From assembly GCF_000185385.1 (NCBI RefSeq), contig NZ_GL622296.1, positions 2,764,224-2,828,223 on the forward strand: a DNA stretch of 64,000 nucleotides, read 5' to 3'. This document shows positions 17,300 to 26,689 of this stretch, in pieces. The translations under genes and the position numbers were made by a program. Under the pieces are notes generated by a model, which worked only from the letters and a program-made list of their open reading frames with translations, ran no database searches and was not told the DNA's origin. Numbering within the stretch: the first letter of the stretch is position 1; each line of letters opens with the position of its first letter. Source of the stretch: Lachnoanaerobaculum saburreum DSM 3986 (GTDB lineage Bacteria > Bacillota > Clostridia > Lachnospirales > Lachnospiraceae).

Positions 17300-18526
17300 T
17301 TAAAAAATCCGTCTGCCTACCGGCTCTAAAATCTCAACCGCCTTTATAGATTCCTGCTCCACCTTACAATTATGCAAAAGCATAAATTCCAATACTTCCT
17401 TATAATCTCTAAGCTTTTCTTTATTTTTCTCTATCATATTGATATCGGAAAATGTAAGTTCCTTGTATATATTTGCTTCAAAAAATCTTTTTAGAGTATC
17501 TACATCCATATTTAAAGGTTTAAAAGGTATTCCGGTCTTTTCTTTTAAGTTTTCAAGTATCAAAAAACCATATACATCTATATCCCCTTCATGCATAAAT
17601 TCACAATTCTTATTTTCATCATATATCTTTTTTAATATCACCTGTTTTGATTTATTGTGATAACCTCCCAGATAAATATATACCGCCTCTCTTTCATCTT
17701 CATCATGATAAGTGGTCAGGTTTTCTACAGTTATTACAGACTTTGCAAATACTTTGACCTCTCTTATCGCTTCAAGTGATACATTTGACAGTGCAATCCC
17801 GTCAGGCAGTTCTTTTACATAAATGACGGAATCTTCAAACTTAATTACCGCATCTCCCTTTATATATGTATATGTTGGATTTTCATACAGATTATAATAT
17901 TCAAGTATCTTATCTCTTTCTACCGCCTCATTTGTATAATCAAAAAGTATACTCTCTATACCGGACTTAAATTCTCTTTGAAACCTCTTAGAGTCCTGAA
18001 ATATTGCGGTTGAAAAGTTTCTGATATAGCTCTCATTACTTAGTCTTAGTATGGCTTCAAGTATTTTCAGTATATTCATCAGTCTGATTGCATCATATTT
18101 TATATCATATGGAATCTTTTTATATTCTGATATAAGTTTTCTCCAATCAGATAAAATATTGTCTAATACAGGCAGATTTTTATCTTTAAACAGATTAAGT
18201 ACAGCTTCCATCTTTTTGCACTGCTCTATTATGGTAACTCTCTTTACTTTTTTGTAACACACTGAAATATTCTCAACATTTAACTTTACCTTTTCATATT
18301 TTCCGGAAACATCAATATTTGAATTAACAAGATTTTCATTTATCAACTTTTCTATTGCTACATTGATCTCCTTATACACATTGTGATTGTATCTGTCCAC
18401 ATATGCAGGATATGTCTTTTTTATATCTATTTGTATCACACGCAAAGAAGAAGGCTCTTTTTTGTAGCCTTCTCTTCTTTCATATATATCTATCAATCTG
18501 TTCAAAATATCCTTAGTGTAGTCCAT
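17300..18526 (-). CDS. jetD: Wadjet protein JetD (toprim nuclease subunit)
   Basis: About 408-aa JetD-like protein. The C-terminal half carries a topoisomerase-VI/toprim-like core: the conserved Glu in VITVENLTTYH and the acidic HEGDIDVYGF motif (G-D-I-D). In Wadjet this subunit cuts DNA once the SMC complex has extruded a small circular plasmid. The N-terminal half is helical and probably forms the arm and DNA-binding part. A TTG 15 bp upstream (18541) is in frame, but ATG at 18526 has GAGAGG at good spacing. The gene overlaps the jetC end by 14 bp. It is last in the operon. Confidence 0.88.
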   Translation of the reverse strand: MDYTKDILNRLIDIYERREGYKKEPSSLRVIQIDIKKTYPAYVDRYNHNVYKEINVAIEKLINENLVNSNIDVSGKYEKVKLNVENISVCYKKVKRVTIIEQCKKMEAVLNLFKDKNLPVLDNILSDWRKLISEYKKIPYDIKYDAIRLMNILKILEAILRLSNESYIRNFSTAIFQDSKRFQREFKSGIESILFDYTNEAVERDKILEYYNLYENPTYTYIKGDAVIKFEDSVIYVKELPDGIALSNVSLEAIREVKVFAKSVITVENLTTYHDEDEREAVYIYLGGYHNKSKQVILKKIYDENKNCEFMHEGDIDVYGFLILENLKEKTGIPFKPLNMDVDTLKRFFEANIYKELTFSDINMIEKNKEKLRDYKEVLEFMLLHNCKVEQESIKAVEILEPVGRRIF

Positions 18527-21500
18527 CCTCAATCCTCTCAAATACTCCTATCGCATTTCTGTTTCCGGACTTTACAATAGAATATGTAATATCACAGTAC
18601 GGCAATATGGCCGTGGCCTTTTCCGCCGTAGCTATCAAAACCAGCTGTAGATTCAATTTTTTAAACATATTCATCATCGGTTCTATTCTGTCACTTGTCA
18701 TATTGTTAAACGCCTCGTCAAGAAGTATAAGTCTTATTGAACCTTCCTTGCTCTGCTCATAAATCTGCAAAAGAGATGCACAAATAGCTACATAAAACGG
18801 TGCCTGATTTTCACCTCCGCTTCCTTCACCGCTGACCTTTGAAAGTTCCACCTCATTACCTGTTACAGCATTCTTTACAATGATGTCATAGTCAAGATAG
18901 GTTCTGTAATCCACATACATTCCCATACTCTTTGCATTTGACTTTTGACCTGACAGATTCTGCTTGGCATGTTCTTCCACATCAATCATAATTCTGCTCA
19001 TAAAATCATCAATCTGACTTTCAAAGACCTCAGACTTACTTGCCTCATTCATAAGCATGAGCATATCATTTTCTCTGTCAATCTGCTGATTGTCCTTGTC
19101 CATAATAATATCATAGAACATTCCAAGTTCCTTGTCCTTACTCTTATCAATCCCGAATCTATAACTTTCTTCGCCGTATTCAAGGTTTTCCATCACACGA
19201 TTAATCTGTTTAAACTGTTGCTTTGCCCTTAAGATATCATCCTTCATCCTAAACAGCACTTCCTTACGGAATCTGTCCTTACATCTTATCTGTGCATCGG
19301 CAAGTTCACTCTTATGCCTTTCAAGTTCTATATTCTGCAATGTCAGATATTCCTGACGGTATCTGTCCGCACCGCCAAGTCCGGCAGCATAATCACAGGT
19401 ATATGTCGCAGTATATCTTTGTTGAAGCGGTATAAGTTCCTGATTCAAATAGTTATTTAATGTAATATTATCCTGTACCGCACGGTTTGAAAAGTTGTAA
19501 GCAATGGCGGAAGCTTTCTTTGACTTTCTCTCATTTTGATATTTCTTTTCAACATCATTGATAAACTCCGGATACTCCTCTATACTGCTCTCATATACAG
19601 CCTGCATTTGTGCAAGATTTTTTTCAAGCTCGTCAACAGCTGCTTTTGCCTGATTTATATTTGAATTAAGATTTTGTTTCTTAGCCTTATTATCCGTTAT
19701 CTCATCTCTGATAACACTGAGGTTTTTCTTACATTCCCTAACCCTGTCATACATAGCTAAAAGAATCGGATTTTTCTTAAACTCTTCTATCTTCTTTGCT
19801 ATATCCTCTATCTTGGCGGAAAGTGCTTTTGACTTTGACTTTGATTCACAGTAATTTTCAAGCTTTCCGAAGTTGTCTCCCGCTCTGAATTTTGTATAGC
19901 CGTTATAAATAGAGTCAAAGTTTTTCTTGGCTTCTTCAAGTTTCGTAAGTTCTTTTTTGACGCCTGTAAACTCTGTTTTTGCACTCTTTAATTGCTTTGC
20001 TATAGCATCCACACCTATAAAATGCTCCTTCTTTGCCATCCTTTGTAAACAGAAGTTTTGGAATCTAAGTCTATCCCTTGTCACACTCTTTGTAAAATTT
20101 TCCAAGTCATCTGATGACTCACAACAAATGACATTTTTCATAACAAATCTTGCATATGTCTTTGCATAGATATTTTCAGACTCTATCTTATCTCCCAGAT
20201 ATGACTCATCTGAAGTTTTATACTCCACATCCCTTATTTTTCTGGTATCTATAAGTCCTATACCTTTAACCTTGTCTCCCAGTGAAACAAAGACCTTCTT
20301 TGCCGAAAGATAATTGTCAGGCTCAACAATAATATTGAATCTTTGAGTATTCAAATAGCTCTCCACAGCATCCTGCCAACTGCTGTCCGTCATATATAAA
20401 AGCTCACAGAGCAGTTTGGCATCCGCCCTTTTACTCTGCTCACTCAAAAAATCATTTATCTTATCTCTGACAAATATCGCTTCATCAGGATAACACATCA
20501 CACCTGCTTCAAGACTTTTTATCTTTTTTGAAAGAATATCACTTTTATCACTCAAACTTGTAATATCGGTTCTTATCTTTGCATCATGATTTTTGATTTC
20601 TTCTTCTATATCTGCAAAAAGCTTTGCACTGTTTTTGATTTCTCTGATTCTTTCATCTACAGCTGCATTTTCATCTCTTATACAATCAGCCACTTTTACA
20701 GCAAAGCCTATTTTATTCAAACTGTCTTTAAGTGAAAATAACTTTTGCAACACATCTTCAAATATACTTACTTCCAATATAAGCTTATCATTTTCAAGCT
20801 TATTATTTTTATTTTCACTTTCAAGTGAGAGCATTTCCTTATTTTCCGCATTTTCTTCCGCCGCTCTTTGTGCCTCATACAAAAGAGTGGATGCCTTGTT
20901 CTCACTTTCAAAAAGATCAAGCAGTTTCTTGTCAATTATCTTAAGACTTGTACTCCACTCCTCAATAAGATATTTTTTCTCATCGGTATCCTCAATATTT
21001 CCCTGTAGATTCGCATAGGCAACCAGACTCTCATTTACTTTGACCTTACCCAGAAGTTCTTTTGCCGCTTTTATTTTATCATTGATTTCTTTTAGCAGTT
21101 CTTCTCTGTCACAGGCCTCCTGCAAGATTTCCTGCAATCTCTCAAGCTCAATCATGTCCTTTTGTAAAAATTCTATATTTACTTCAGGCTCCGGCAAAAT
21201 ATATGTATAGATAAACTCTCTGATATCTCTTATATCCTCTAAGCTGGTACCCATATGAAAGACTTCATTGAACTTCTTTCCGATAGGTGAGTCTGCTTCA
21301 CCTATACCAAGCATTCTGCAAATCCTTCTTCTTGCATCCGCCTGATTGGACGCTCTGTCCATACCCTTGTTCTCAAGCTTAAAGGCGTCTCTGGAAGTCG
21401 GACTCTTTCCATCCTTTTTCTTTGTAAAAAACGGAATATCCTCCAGACTGTATCCGGGCTTTGTAATATACCAATCCTGATATACTCCTCTTAAGTCCTG

Positions 21501-21842
21501 CTTCGGTGTTTCAGATTCTATACGGGCAATTATCACAAAGTTCTTTTTGATTGCCTCATCCAAAAACTCTATTCCTATATATGAAACTGTATGTCCCGGG
21601 CGAAGATAGGATTCTTGTGCCCTTTGCTTTTGGTGAACTGAACCCAGAAGCGTTCTTCCACTCTTTTTATTTCCTGCCGTATTGAAGTCTTTATTGGTAG
21701 TGAGGCAATATCTCACAGCATCCATAATAGTGGTCTTTCCTACGGCATTTACACCCAAAAGATAGGTGATATTTTTAAAATCTATTATATCATCTTGAAA
21801 ATTATGCCAATTTATCAGATGAAGCCTTTTCATTCTTATCAT
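18513..21842 (-). CDS. jetC: Wadjet protein JetC (SMC/MukB-like ATPase)
   Basis: 1109-aa SMC-like ATPase and motor of the Wadjet complex. Walker A is GVNAVGKTT (residues 30-38). The head is followed by long coiled-coil arms (about 230-820, rich in Glu and Lys) with a hinge-like globular part near 440-600. The C-terminal head carries the signature VSGEGSGGENQ and Walker B RLILLDEAFNNM. It loads on DNA and extrudes loops, allowing JetD to cleave circular plasmids. The ATG overlaps the jetB stop (ATGA). A second ATG three codons on (21833) is also possible. Confidence 0.93.
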   Translation of the reverse strand: MIRMKRLHLINWHNFQDDIIDFKNITYLLGVNAVGKTTIMDAVRYCLTTNKDFNTAGNKKSGRTLLGSVHQKQRAQESYLRPGHTVSYIGIEFLDEAIKKNFVIIARIESETPKQDLRGVYQDWYITKPGYSLEDIPFFTKKKDGKSPTSRDAFKLENKGMDRASNQADARRRICRMLGIGEADSPIGKKFNEVFHMGTSLEDIRDIREFIYTYILPEPEVNIEFLQKDMIELERLQEILQEACDREELLKEINDKIKAAKELLGKVKVNESLVAYANLQGNIEDTDEKKYLIEEWSTSLKIIDKKLLDLFESENKASTLLYEAQRAAEENAENKEMLSLESENKNNKLENDKLILEVSIFEDVLQKLFSLKDSLNKIGFAVKVADCIRDENAAVDERIREIKNSAKLFADIEEEIKNHDAKIRTDITSLSDKSDILSKKIKSLEAGVMCYPDEAIFVRDKINDFLSEQSKRADAKLLCELLYMTDSSWQDAVESYLNTQRFNIIVEPDNYLSAKKVFVSLGDKVKGIGLIDTRKIRDVEYKTSDESYLGDKIESENIYAKTYARFVMKNVICCESSDDLENFTKSVTRDRLRFQNFCLQRMAKKEHFIGVDAIAKQLKSAKTEFTGVKKELTKLEEAKKNFDSIYNGYTKFRAGDNFGKLENYCESKSKSKALSAKIEDIAKKIEEFKKNPILLAMYDRVRECKKNLSVIRDEITDNKAKKQNLNSNINQAKAAVDELEKNLAQMQAVYESSIEEYPEFINDVEKKYQNERKSKKASAIAYNFSNRAVQDNITLNNYLNQELIPLQQRYTATYTCDYAAGLGGADRYRQEYLTLQNIELERHKSELADAQIRCKDRFRKEVLFRMKDDILRAKQQFKQINRVMENLEYGEESYRFGIDKSKDKELGMFYDIIMDKDNQQIDRENDMLMLMNEASKSEVFESQIDDFMSRIMIDVEEHAKQNLSGQKSNAKSMGMYVDYRTYLDYDIIVKNAVTGNEVELSKVSGEGSGGENQAPFYVAICASLLQIYEQSKEGSIRLILLDEAFNNMTSDRIEPMMNMFKKLNLQLVLIATAEKATAILPYCDITYSIVKSGNRNAIGVFERIEDGLH

Positions 21843-22414
21843 CCTTCATCTCCCTCTTCACTGTTTTCATACTGTGCTAAAAGTTTGGCAGTTTCCTCAT
21901 ATGCCTTACTTATATTGGTATCCGGCATAGCAAGCATCACAGACGGATAAATCTGTATCTTTGCATCCATTTCCAAAAGCCTGTCCACTACCTGTATGAG
22001 ATTATATTTCTTTATATTTCTTACAGACTCCTCTAAAAACACTTTATCAAATTTTCTTGGAAGACTCAGCTTTTCATATTCGTTTTTTATCTCTTCAACA
22101 GTTACAAAAACTCTGTCTTCACTTGTAGACAGACTTTCTCTTTTTTCTACATATAGGAGCCTGAATATAAGCAAAATAATGCTCTCATATTTTTTTAATA
22201 CAACTCTGCCGGTGCCATGATTATTTATCAGCTGAACTACTCTCAAATTCCTATGAATAACCAATGTATATCCGATAGGTAAAAAAATCTGTCTGAAACT
22301 CTCCTCATGATTTATAACATAGTAATATTTTTCTCTTGTAGTATCCACATTCCCCATCAGAAAACAATTATTTAACAGGTAATTGGCTATCTCTTCTTTT
22401 ATATCAACTGACAT
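21839..22414 (-). CDS. jetB: Wadjet protein JetB (MukE-like)
   Basis: 191-aa DUF4194-type protein, the MukE-like kite subunit of Wadjet. It is made of winged-helix domains that bridge JetA and JetC. The family pattern is seen in the N-terminal LLNNCFLMGNVD segment, the EESFRQIFLPIGYTLVIHR region and the repeated aromatic/Leu-rich helices that follow (IILLIFRLLYVEK). Start and stop codons overlap those of jetA and jetC, so the subunits are translated as a coupled set. Confidence 0.88.
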   Translation of the reverse strand: MSVDIKEEIANYLLNNCFLMGNVDTTREKYYYVINHEESFRQIFLPIGYTLVIHRNLRVVQLINNHGTGRVVLKKYESIILLIFRLLYVEKRESLSTSEDRVFVTVEEIKNEYEKLSLPRKFDKVFLEESVRNIKKYNLIQVVDRLLEMDAKIQIYPSVMLAMPDTNISKAYEETAKLLAQYENSEEGDEG

Positions 22415-23820
22415 TATCTTCTTTCCTCAACAATGAAATCTTTGAACCTAACACCGTTTACTTCCACCACATTGTCCTTTAACTTTATATCATATCCTCT
22501 TTCAGCAGTCTTTGAATATGTATATAAACCTATAATCTTTATAAACGTATCAGGTTCTTTTTCAAATACGGAACTTACCCGTACTGCATGATTTCCGTTT
22601 AAAATATCTTTTGCAAACCTGTTTACATTCTCAGATGTCAAAGCATTTCGTATATACTCCATCATCTTTTTATTTTTCTCTTCTACCAGCTCTATATCCA
22701 GTTCTTCTATTATATTCATCAGTTCAATAGGTGTAGGTTTTCTCTTTTTTACAGGAGTGGCAAGTGATGCGCTGTCAAAAAAGTTTTGTCCGAATATCCT
22801 AAAGATTTCACTTGCTACCGTATCATCATCCTTGTTGCCGTCTCCTTTTGACTGTATCTCACTTGCATAAAATCTTAGTATATTGTTGATTTTACTCTTA
22901 CTGCTTCCATCAGACAGCAACAAAAACTGTGCTCTTTGTACCGCTCTCGTTCTATAAAGAATATGCCTGTCATCAATAGCTCGCATAACCTCTTCCATCT
23001 CTTCAATATCCATACGAACTTTTGTTATAAGTTCCTTTATCTTTATGCTTGCTTCATCCTTTTCTACACGCTCAGTGTCGATATAGTCAAGCACAAGTGC
23101 ATCAAACAGGCTGTCTTCACATTTGTCAAGGCTCTCATACAGACTTGACCTGTAGTAGAACAGATTGTCATTTGTCTTAAACCTGTGATATGAACCTACA
23201 ACTATCTTTTCTTCATATTTTTCAAAAAAATCCAGTATCTCCTGCGGACTTTTTCCTAAAGTCAGTTCATTTATATGGTCTTCTATAGAAGCTGACAAGG
23301 TTCTAAGTGCCTGATTCAGATTGTCAAAATCTTCCGATGCTTCTTTTAGCACTCCTTCATACGGACTTCCCTGCTCACATATATGTTCAAACATTGAATA
23401 TATCTTAAAAAGCTTACCCTTATATGTAACTATTGTCGGACTGACAATCTCTCTAAATGATTTAAGTATCGGCACGACCTTATATTGTACAGCCAGCTTG
23501 TCATCATCTTCATACTCACCGGGCTTTTCTAAAAGCCAGCCTGTATCTCTAAGCCTTCTTATAAGAGTACCTGCCACCACTCTCATATCTGTAATATTCC
23601 CGCTTATCTCACTTTGTTCTTCAATATCAAGTTCTACATTCTCTCCCAGACCCAAAAGATATTCCTCCGCCATATCAAAGACAGTGCTTTTTTCTATAGC
23701 ATACATCGGCATTCTCTTGCACTTTTCCCAAATCAGAGCCAGGATATCCACATATTTTCTTTTATTTATTCCGGTCAGCGGTCTGAACAGATTGTCATCC
23801 ACCTCATCAAAAATATTCAT
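22414..23820 (-). CDS. jetA: Wadjet protein JetA (MukF-like kleisin)
   Basis: About 468-aa JetA-like protein, which I place with the DUF5716-type JetA family common in clostridia. It should act as the kleisin that joins the JetC heads. The N-terminus (MNIFDEVDDNLFRPLTGINK, then YVDILALIWEKC) forms a winged-helix region; the middle is helical, and a short beta-rich end closes the protein (VVEVNGVRFKDF). A TTG 15 bp upstream (23835) is in frame, but ATG at 23820 has GGAG at better spacing. It is the first gene of the operon. Confidence 0.87.
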   Translation of the reverse strand: MNIFDEVDDNLFRPLTGINKRKYVDILALIWEKCKRMPMYAIEKSTVFDMAEEYLLGLGENVELDIEEQSEISGNITDMRVVAGTLIRRLRDTGWLLEKPGEYEDDDKLAVQYKVVPILKSFREIVSPTIVTYKGKLFKIYSMFEHICEQGSPYEGVLKEASEDFDNLNQALRTLSASIEDHINELTLGKSPQEILDFFEKYEEKIVVGSYHRFKTNDNLFYYRSSLYESLDKCEDSLFDALVLDYIDTERVEKDEASIKIKELITKVRMDIEEMEEVMRAIDDRHILYRTRAVQRAQFLLLSDGSSKSKINNILRFYASEIQSKGDGNKDDDTVASEIFRIFGQNFFDSASLATPVKKRKPTPIELMNIIEELDIELVEEKNKKMMEYIRNALTSENVNRFAKDILNGNHAVRVSSVFEKEPDTFIKIIGLYTYSKTAERGYDIKLKDNVVEVNGVRFKDFIVEERR

Positions 23821-23880
23821 ATTCCAACTCCACAATCAATAAATCTTACTTCTGTCCTATATCAGTACCCTCAAGATACA

Positions 23881-23909
23881 ATTGTATTATAATATTTTAT
23901 CCTTGTCAA
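23881..23909 (-). promoter_or_regulatory. Wadjet operon promoter
   Basis: Minus strand: -35 TTGACA at 23904-23909, 17-bp spacer, -10 TACAAT at 23881-23886, about 60 bp before the jetA ATG. No operator palindrome was seen near it, so the system may be constitutively expressed. Confidence 0.68.
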
Positions 23910-23963
23910 AAATAAAACCTATACCGGACTGTATCATAAACTAATCTGCATAAAATATAATGA

Positions 23964-23983
23964 GGCTGCCAAACCTGACAGCC
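23964..23983 (-). terminator. stem-loop terminator after the CAP-domain gene
   Basis: Minus strand: GGCTGTCA, loop GGTT, TGGCAGCC (8 pairs including one G-U), then a T-rich TCATTATATTTTAT. It sits about 40 bp past the CAP-protein stop and just before the Wadjet promoter. Confidence 0.65.
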
Positions 23984-24025
23984 CCGTTATATTTTATGGT
24001 ACTATAAAAAATTATATAGTCGAAT

Positions 24026-25189
24026 TTATGGATGTATTACCTGATAATCTGCAACATCATAATATCCTGCCGGATCTGCCGCACTTCCAAACCATACATG
24101 TGCATACCTTCCGTCTATAGCAACACCCATAGTCTTTAAATCCGACCAGCTACCCTGTGTGGTCATAACCTGATTATGGGCGGAAGAATGTTTCCACAAA
24201 TCAAGTGCACCCTCAGGTGTAATATTACCGCCTGTATATGCTGAAATCTCAAATCCGTTGCCGCTATAAGAAGTCAACTCTCTTGGTTTACTCCACATAT
24301 TGTTTGCATACTGATGATCTGATGTATATGCCATCGGTGTCCAATTGCCATGATTTGACCAACTGTGCAAATTTCCCTGAATACCTCTTGAATCCACCTG
24401 ATTTTCAGGTGTATAGGTGTTTGAATCCAGAACATGGGTTCTTGCGACAGTTGTCAAAGACTTTGAAAATGAAAGCTTTGAAAGTCCCAGACTCTCTCTA
24501 TAAGCATTGATAATATAATATAATTCAGCTTCTTTCTCACCGACTCCCATTGCCTTTAGAGCATCAATAACTCTTGTCTTCTCACTTGATACCTGACTGT
24601 TGTCATTTGATGCTACTGTATTATCGGTATTATTACTTGTACTGTTATTTGCAGCATTTGGAATAACTATATTATGATTTCCACCTGAACTGTCTGAAGT
24701 TGTGCCGGTACTTCCTGTATTATCAGTATTCGTACTCAAAGAACCTGAACCGCTTCCGGTATTTGAAGAGCCTGAGCCGCCTTTTCCGCCTGAGCCTCTG
24801 CTTCTGCCGCTTGATGAACCGCCCGAACTTCTTCCGGTTGACCTCTTTGTTATATCTACAGTTTTCTTTATTCCCTCTATCCACTTGCCGTTTGCATCTA
24901 CATAGTAGCCGTCAGGGGTGGATGTATTTACAAGCATAGCACCGTCAGCACCTACATAGTAGTTGCCTACCCAACGGTTCTCAAGCATATAACCGATATT
25001 GTCAAAATAATACCATTTATTATTTATAAACCTCCATTGATTGGTAGGATAGGAACCGTCGGCTTCTTCATACCACCATCCCTTATCATTCTTCTTCCAC
25101 TGTGCATCTGCCGCCATGACAGGTACCGCCAAAAGAGCGGAAACTGCTGCAACTGAAACAGAACATAATACTTTCTTAAATAGATTCAT
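24026..25189 (-). CDS. secreted CAP-domain protein with wall-binding repeats
   Basis: About 387-aa exported protein. ATG at 25189 is chosen because the strong TGGAGGTGG site overlaps the upstream in-frame codon. A signal peptide ends at PVMA-AD (about residue 27). Aromatic choline/glucan-binding-type repeats follow (GWWYEEADGSYPTNQW, KWYYFDNIGYML, YYVGADGAML, GYYVDANGKWIEG). Next comes a long Ser/Gly/Thr/Asn linker (about 115-205), then a CAP/SCP domain with INAYRESLGLSKL, HSWSNHGNW, and HNQVMT. It probably attaches non-covalently to the wall. Its activity is unknown; CAP proteins often act in adhesion or toxicity. Confidence 0.9.
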   Translation of the reverse strand: MNLFKKVLCSVSVAAVSALLAVPVMAADAQWKKNDKGWWYEEADGSYPTNQWRFINNKWYYFDNIGYMLENRWVGNYYVGADGAMLVNTSTPDGYYVDANGKWIEGIKKTVDITKRSTGRSSGGSSSGRSRGSGGKGGSGSSNTGSGSGSLSTNTDNTGSTGTTSDSSGGNHNIVIPNAANNSTSNNTDNTVASNDNSQVSSEKTRVIDALKAMGVGEKEAELYYIINAYRESLGLSKLSFSKSLTTVARTHVLDSNTYTPENQVDSRGIQGNLHSWSNHGNWTPMAYTSDHQYANNMWSKPRELTSYSGNGFEISAYTGGNITPEGALDLWKHSSAHNQVMTTQGSWSDLKTMGVAIDGRYAHVWFGSAADPAGYYDVADYQVIHP

Positions 25190-25234
25190 AACCACCTCCA
25201 AAATTACTGACTGATTTTAATATCATTATGTATC

Positions 25235-25264
25235 ATTTTAACATCTTTGTATCACCATGTTCAA
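25235..25264 (-). promoter_or_regulatory. candidate promoter of the CAP-domain gene
   Basis: Minus strand: TTGAAC at 25259-25264, an 18-bp spacer and TAAAAT at 25235-25240. It is a moderate sigma-A match with a short A/T-rich leader to the ATG. Confidence 0.4.
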
Positions 25265-25333
25265 GTACAATAAACTGTTTTTGCTCTTTATAATATTCTT
25301 AAAGTTTTAAATTATTAAAGATAAAACTATTAT

Positions 25334-26521
25334 TTATTTTAACAAACTGTCAACCAATACCTCAATACGTTCATTGTCCTCTTCCTTAGGATTCCAAAGC
25401 GGTTTAACTTCCTCATCTATCACATTAAAACCTGCCGATTTCAGCTGTTCCTTAAGCACCTTTACACACTCGCCCGACCAGCCGTAGCAACCGAATGCGG
25501 CAGCCTTTTTATTCTTAAACTTAAGTTGTCTTAAAAACTCAAGCCAGCCTGCCACACTGCTGAGTACACCACAGCCTACAGTCGGAGAACCTACAGCAAC
25601 AGCCTTTGATTTAAATACTTCAGTCATTACCTCATTCTTATCGGACTTTGAGATATTAAATACTTTGACTACCGTATCGGGGCTCTTTATATGAATACTG
25701 TCTGCAATCTTATGTGCGATCTTTGCCGTACCTTCCCACATTGTATCATAAACTACAGTAACCTGATCTTCCTGATAAGCCTTAGCCCACTGTGCATACT
25801 TCTCTACAATCTGAAGCGGATTTTCTCTCCAGATAGCTCCATGAGAAGGTGCAATCATATCAAATTGCAGATTAAACCCTGCAATCTCCTCAAGCTTCTT
25901 TTGAAGTATCGGTGCAAAAGGATTCAATATATTTGCAAAGTATTTCATTGCCTCTTTCCAAAGCAGGCACTGATCCGCCTTATCATTAAAAAGCTCCTCA
26001 ACCGCATAGTGCTGTCCGAAGGCATCATTTGAGAACAGGATATTGTCACCTGTCATATATGTAGCCATACTGTCAGGCCAATGAAGCATACGCATCTCTA
26101 CAAATACAAGTTTCTTGCCGTTTCCTATATCTATAGAGTCTCCTGTCTTTACCACATGGAAATCCCAACCACGCTTACCGTACTGACCTTCTATACTCTT
26201 GACTGCATTAGCTGTGCAATAAATAGGAGTATCGGGAATCTCTTCCATAAGAGCTGTCAAAGAACCTGAATGATCACACTCACCATGATTTGCCACAATA
26301 AAATCGATCTTATTTAAGTCAATTTCTTTCTTTAAGTTTTCCACAAAATCAAAACGATGCGGTGTCCATACTGTATCAATCAAAACTGTCTTCTCTTCTT
26401 CAATCAAGTAGGCATTTTGGCTGGATCCGTTTATTATAGAATAATCATCACCATGGAAACTCTCAAGCTCCCAATCCAAATATCCAACCCAACTGACATT
26501 TCCTTTTACATGCTTTCTCAT
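25334..26521 (-). CDS. FprA-family flavodiiron protein
   Basis: 395-aa A-type flavoprotein. The N-terminal metallo-beta-lactamase-like domain has the diiron ligands H-x-E-x-D in ANHGECDHSG (about residues 79-88), further His in MLHWPDSM, an Asp in FSNDAFGQHY and His in PSHGAIW. The C-terminal flavodoxin domain starts near VTVVYDTMWEGTAK (about 253) and binds FMN. There is no rubredoxin domain. Such enzymes reduce oxygen to water, or nitric oxide to nitrous oxide, protecting anaerobes. It stands alone, so it needs an outside electron donor. Confidence 0.93.
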   Translation of the reverse strand: MRKHVKGNVSWVGYLDWELESFHGDDYSIINGSSQNAYLIEEEKTVLIDTVWTPHRFDFVENLKKEIDLNKIDFIVANHGECDHSGSLTALMEEIPDTPIYCTANAVKSIEGQYGKRGWDFHVVKTGDSIDIGNGKKLVFVEMRMLHWPDSMATYMTGDNILFSNDAFGQHYAVEELFNDKADQCLLWKEAMKYFANILNPFAPILQKKLEEIAGFNLQFDMIAPSHGAIWRENPLQIVEKYAQWAKAYQEDQVTVVYDTMWEGTAKIAHKIADSIHIKSPDTVVKVFNISKSDKNEVMTEVFKSKAVAVGSPTVGCGVLSSVAGWLEFLRQLKFKNKKAAAFGCYGWSGECVKVLKEQLKSAGFNVIDEEVKPLWNPKEEDNERIEVLVDSLLK

Positions 26522-26654
26522 AATATTCCTTTCCTAGCCTTAATATAAAAGCTACCTAAAAACAAACAGACATATCATCTGTAAACAATATTTTCTATAC
26601 TTTCAGTATAGCACCCCTGACTTTAATTTCCGTGATATTTGATACATAATAGAA

Positions 26655-26682
26655 ATGCATACAAGAAAAATCCGGTATGCAT
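26655..26682 (-). terminator. terminator-like hairpin of the sucrose operon
   Basis: ATGCATAC at 26655-26662 pairs with GTATGCAT at 26675-26682, and a T-rich tract follows on the minus strand. It lies 7 bp past the GH32 stop codon, the last gene of the operon. Confidence 0.55.
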
Positions 26683-26689
26683 CTTAAAA

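Noticed and set aside
23881-23909. Alternative -10 TATAAT 12 bp from the Wadjet -35
   Set aside because: The spacing is too short; TACAAT at 17 bp is used instead.
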